NCBI GenBank assembly: GCA_964650525.1
Contig: CAZYUA010000005.1
Location: 1-64,000 of the forward strand
DNA: 64,000 nt
Direction of reading: 5' to 3'
Source of the DNA: UBA1413 sp964650525
Lineage (GTDB): Bacteria > Bacteroidota > Bacteroidia > Bacteroidales > Prolixibacteraceae
Within the stretch, counting starts at the first letter, position 1. Every line of letters begins with the position of its first letter. The position numbers were made by a program, and so were the translations under genes. Below are positions 61,782-64,000 of the stretch, piece after piece. The notes below the pieces were generated by a model that did not search any database, was not told the DNA's origin, and saw nothing but the letters and a program-made list of their open reading frames with translations.

Positions 61782-63104
61782 TCAGCGGCGTTTTTGTTTC
61801 CGGCTGCTGCCCGGTTTGCCGGCACTCCTCCCGGGAACTTTTTCTGACTGGTTTGCGGGCCTCTTTTTCTTCTGGTGAAAGGCTCCCCTGAAAGTCGGGT
61901 CGTCTATTTTCCGCTGACGGTCTATTTCCCGTTTCTGCCGCTGCCTCTCCTCAAAGGAAGTTTCGGGTACTGCTACCCCCTCAGGAAGTACCCCCAAGGG
62001 TATCTCCATACGGATCATCGTTTCTATTTGCCGGAGGTGCCAGACCTCATCCGGAGTCACCAGCGTGATCGCTGTACCACCCTTCCCAGCCCTGGCTGTC
62101 CGCCCGATCCGGTGAATATAATCCTCATAGTGGGGAGGTATGTCAAAATTGATTACATGGGTCACCAGGCTTGCATCAAGGCCACGTGCCGACAAATCGG
62201 TGGTGATCAGAATCCTGATCTCCCCGTTCTTAAAGGCACGGATGGTGTTGAGCCGCGAAGACTGTCCCTTGTTGGAATGCATGATCCGCTTTTCTCCCTC
62301 CGTTTTACGCCGAATTACCTTATAAACGTCTTCGGCAGACGCCTTGGTTTTTACAAACAGGATGACGCGGGAATACATCGCCTCATCCTGCAAAAGAAAT
62401 TTTACCAGATTCAGTTTGGAATGGTAATTCGGCACCGGGTAAACAAGCTGCCTGACCTGTTTGACCGGCGTGGCCGATGGGGCGACCTCCACTTTTTCGT
62501 AGTAGTCAAGGAATGCCTCGGCCAGTTTTTCAACCTTTTCCGGGAAAGTGGCGCTGAAAAGCAGGTTCTGCCGCCTGGAGGGGATGATTTCAAACAACTG
62601 CTGCAACTGGGGAAGAAAACCCATATCGAGCATCCGGTCTGCTTCATCAATGACCAGGTACTTCACCTTCCGGAACGCCACGGCACCGGCCTGGTATAGG
62701 TCCCACAACCGTCCCGGCGTTGCCACCAGGAGGTCCACACCCGGAACCAACAACTCCGCATGTTTAGTCCAGCCTACACCTCCATAAACAGCAGCATGCC
62801 TTAAACCGGAATATACCGTCAACTCTTTAATGTCTTCACCTACCTGCACCGATAATTCCCGGGTGGGTACCAGCACAATACAACGCGGCTCAGTCCCTTC
62901 CGGCTTCACCAGCTTCGTAAGTAACGGCAAAAGATAGGCGGCTGTCTTCCCTGTGCCGGTCTGCGCTATTCCCACGATATGTACCCCCGAGTTGATAACC
63001 GGGATCGCCTGTTCCTGGACCGGTGTCGGCTCCTGAAAACCAATTTCTTCCAAAACCTTTAACAAGGAACCCGCAACTTTCAGCTCCTTAAAACTTTTTC
63101 CCAT
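61782..63104 (-). CDS. DEAD-box RNA helicase, RhlE type
   Basis: A 440-residue DEAD-box helicase. The Q motif region FQEPTPVQEQAIPVI, motif I AQTGTGKTAAYLL, motif Ia VPTRELSVQVGED, motif II VIDEADRMLDMGF, motif III SATFPEK, motif IV/V DLSARGLDASLVTHVINF and motif VI YIHRIGRTARAGKGG are all present. A Lys/Arg/Gln-rich tail (KKKRPANQSEKVPGRSAGK) probably binds RNA. It likely acts in RNA or ribosome remodelling. The start at 63104 is the only Met before the Q motif and lies five bases after the -7 box, suggesting a leaderless or very short leader. Confidence 0.93.
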   Translation of the reverse strand: MGKSFKELKVAGSLLKVLEEIGFQEPTPVQEQAIPVINSGVHIVGIAQTGTGKTAAYLLPLLTKLVKPEGTEPRCIVLVPTRELSVQVGEDIKELTVYSGLRHAAVYGGVGWTKHAELLVPGVDLLVATPGRLWDLYQAGAVAFRKVKYLVIDEADRMLDMGFLPQLQQLFEIIPSRRQNLLFSATFPEKVEKLAEAFLDYYEKVEVAPSATPVKQVRQLVYPVPNYHSKLNLVKFLLQDEAMYSRVILFVKTKASAEDVYKVIRRKTEGEKRIMHSNKGQSSRLNTIRAFKNGEIRILITTDLSARGLDASLVTHVINFDIPPHYEDYIHRIGRTARAGKGGTAITLVTPDEVWHLRQIETMIRMEIPLGVLPEGVAVPETSFEERQRQKREIDRQRKIDDPTFRGAFHQKKKRPANQSEKVPGRSAGKPGSSRKQKRR

Positions 63105-63108
63105 CCGG

Positions 63109-63116
63109 CAAAGATA
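63109..63116 (-). promoter_or_regulatory. -7 element of the DEAD-box gene
   Basis: TATCTTTG on the minus strand is a perfect TAnnTTTG match. Its G lies five bases before the ATG at 63104, so transcription would begin at or near the start codon. No TTTG is found at the -33 distance. Confidence 0.6.
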
Positions 63117-63218
63117 TATCTTATTGAATCAGAACACCGACACATGCGGGATTCTCTCCCTTATCCCCGCCCGCGACAACCTGTGAAATCTGCGGAATTT
63201 GCTTCTGTGCCCGAATAG

Positions 63219-63422
63219 ACAAAGACCTCCAGGGGAAATCTGAGTTTCCGGCTTTCCCGGTTGAAGGAGACCGGCTATGTCAGGAAAAAATCCTTCCGGG
63301 GCACCTACCCTCAGACAACCTTGTTAATGTCTGAAACGGGGAAGAAGGCTTTTGAGGATTATGGGACCTCCCTAACCGGTTATCCGGAAATTATGGAAAG
63401 GAGCAGGAATCGTCCCGGATAG
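63219..63422 (+). pseudogene. 5'-truncated winged-helix regulator remnant
   Basis: A 67-codon frame, closed upstream by a stop codon and ended by TAG at 63420. It reads TKTSRGNLSFRLSRLKETGY, then VRKKSFRGTYPQTTLLMSET and GKKAFEDYG. This matches the C-terminal half of the MarR-like/PF13601 winged-helix group: the SRGNLS recognition helix start, then LSxLKExGYV, the PxT wing and the LTxxGKxAFxxY helix. The N-terminal helices are missing and no other frame supplies them. I see no good start codon. It therefore looks like the remains of a transcriptional regulator gene. If a non-ATG start and leader exist, a mini-protein is possible but less likely. Confidence 0.65.
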
Positions 63423-63452
63423 CAGGACCTTTCGTGCACACCGGCATCCGGA

Positions 63453-64000
63453 TTACCTTAACCTGTACAGGTTGCCAGGCAGACACTCCACGACCCCTTT
63501 GAATTCCAGTTCCAGCAATAGGGAGGAGATGCGGTTTAACGGCCATTCAAGGGTCCGTGCCAAAGTGTCGATATGCATTTTTTTTTCGCTGTTCAGCAGA
63601 CCTGTTACTGCTGTTTCATCAGGGGTGAGATTGATGAATAGTTGCTGTTGCAGGGGGATTTTCTGTGATGGAGAGACATCCCAGCCAAGGAGGTATTCCA
63701 GATCGGAGAGATCTTCGATAAGGGCAGCCACGTTGGTTTTGATCAGCCGGTTGCAACCCCTGGAATACACATCGCCGGCTCTGCCGGGAAATGCCAGGAC
63801 ATCGCGGTCGTACGATGCAGCCATATCGGCGGTAATCAGCGCACCACCCTTAAGTCCCGACTCGATGACGATGGTAGCATCGCTTAATCCGGCAATAAGT
63901 CTGTTTCTGCGGATAAAGTTGGAAGGATCGATCCGGGTCTGACTGGGAAAATCGGTCAGCAGTCCTCCATTTTCCAACATCCGTTGGGCCACCTTCAGGT
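63453..64000 (-). CDS. dprA: DNA processing protein DprA (partial, 3' part)
   Basis: The C-terminal part (at least 182 residues) of DprA, running off the right edge; the frame is open to base 64000. The Rossmann-fold segment reads AQRMLENGGLLTDFPSQTRI, then FIRRNRLIAGLSDATIVIES and GLKGGALITADMAASYDRDV, typical of DprA. The remainder AFPGRAGDVYSRGCNRLIKT and the C-terminal winged-helix domain (RISSLLLELEFKGVVECLPG) follow. DprA loads RecA on incoming single-stranded DNA in natural transformation and is widely present even in non-competent bacteria. The true start is outside the window. Confidence 0.92.
   Translation of the reverse strand, partial: LKVAQRMLENGGLLTDFPSQTRIDPSNFIRRNRLIAGLSDATIVIESGLKGGALITADMAASYDRDVLAFPGRAGDVYSRGCNRLIKTNVAALIEDLSDLEYLLGWDVSPSQKIPLQQQLFINLTPDETAVTGLLNSEKKMHIDTLARTLEWPLNRISSLLLELEFKGVVECLPGNLYRLR

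Overview
The window comes from a Bacteroidota chromosome, most likely a Bacteroidales-type lineage. Three signs support this. Many promoters carry the Bacteroidetes -7 element TAnnTTTG, several with an upstream TTTG at a 19 nt spacer. The gene content is typical of the phylum: glycine-lipid acyltransferases, a BlaI/M56 pair carrying SusC-plug-like repeats, Tat-exported Gfo/Idh/MocA oxidoreductases, and a fused long PurF-like enzyme. The dcw cluster encodes proteins with Bacteroidetes-style termini. I see no rRNA, tRNA, CRISPR array, phage or intact insertion sequence. Nearly everything is ordinary chromosomal coding sequence.

Layout. 1-4.7 kb: a polyprenol-phosphate mannosyltransferase and a Bacteroidetes-type dihydroorotase, then a convergent coiled-coil lipoprotein, a stretch of about 550 nt without a gene, and a small membrane pair (CD225-like and DUF2752). 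4.75-7.2 kb: a BlaI-type repressor and an M56 sensor protease, preceded by three 16-bp palindromes at an exact 20-bp period. 7.3-14.8 kb: two paralogous Tat-exported oxidoreductases facing each other across a small secreted protein, then mfd. 14.8-23.3 kb: a structured repeat leader before a lipoprotein, an AlbA-type protein, a GNAT enzyme, miaB, a SPOR protein, a PurF-family enzyme and the glycine-lipid pair.

23.6-40.7 kb is a compact one-directional dcw operon: mraZ-rsmH-ftsL-ftsI-murE-mraY-murD-ftsW-murG-murC-ftsQ-ftsA-ftsZ-ftsZ-yqeY, headed by four 10-bp MraZ-type repeats. Its striking feature is two complete, diverged ftsZ genes in tandem. The downstream copy has the usual Bacteroidetes FtsZ tail. 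The upstream copy lacks it and instead ends in a short amphipathic segment resembling the membrane-targeting C-terminus of FtsA. This is the strongest candidate for unusual biology in the window.

40.7-50.6 kb, minus strand: ppiD-like foldase, CorC-like protein, lptC and a TPR protein (an envelope-biogenesis operon), nadC/nadB, and a HAD phosphatase with a cupin. 51.0-61.8 kb, plus strand: a GHL10 glycosidase-like protein, a DUF4922 HIT-like phosphorylase candidate, a SpoIID-domain protein without a signal peptide, a GH9 glycosidase, an AmpG-type permease with a ~200-residue insertion, an alkaline phosphatase and a PlsC-type acyltransferase. The order suggests a sugar or cell-wall-fragment salvage locus. 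61.8-64 kb: a DEAD-box helicase, a truncated winged-helix regulator, and dprA running off the right edge.
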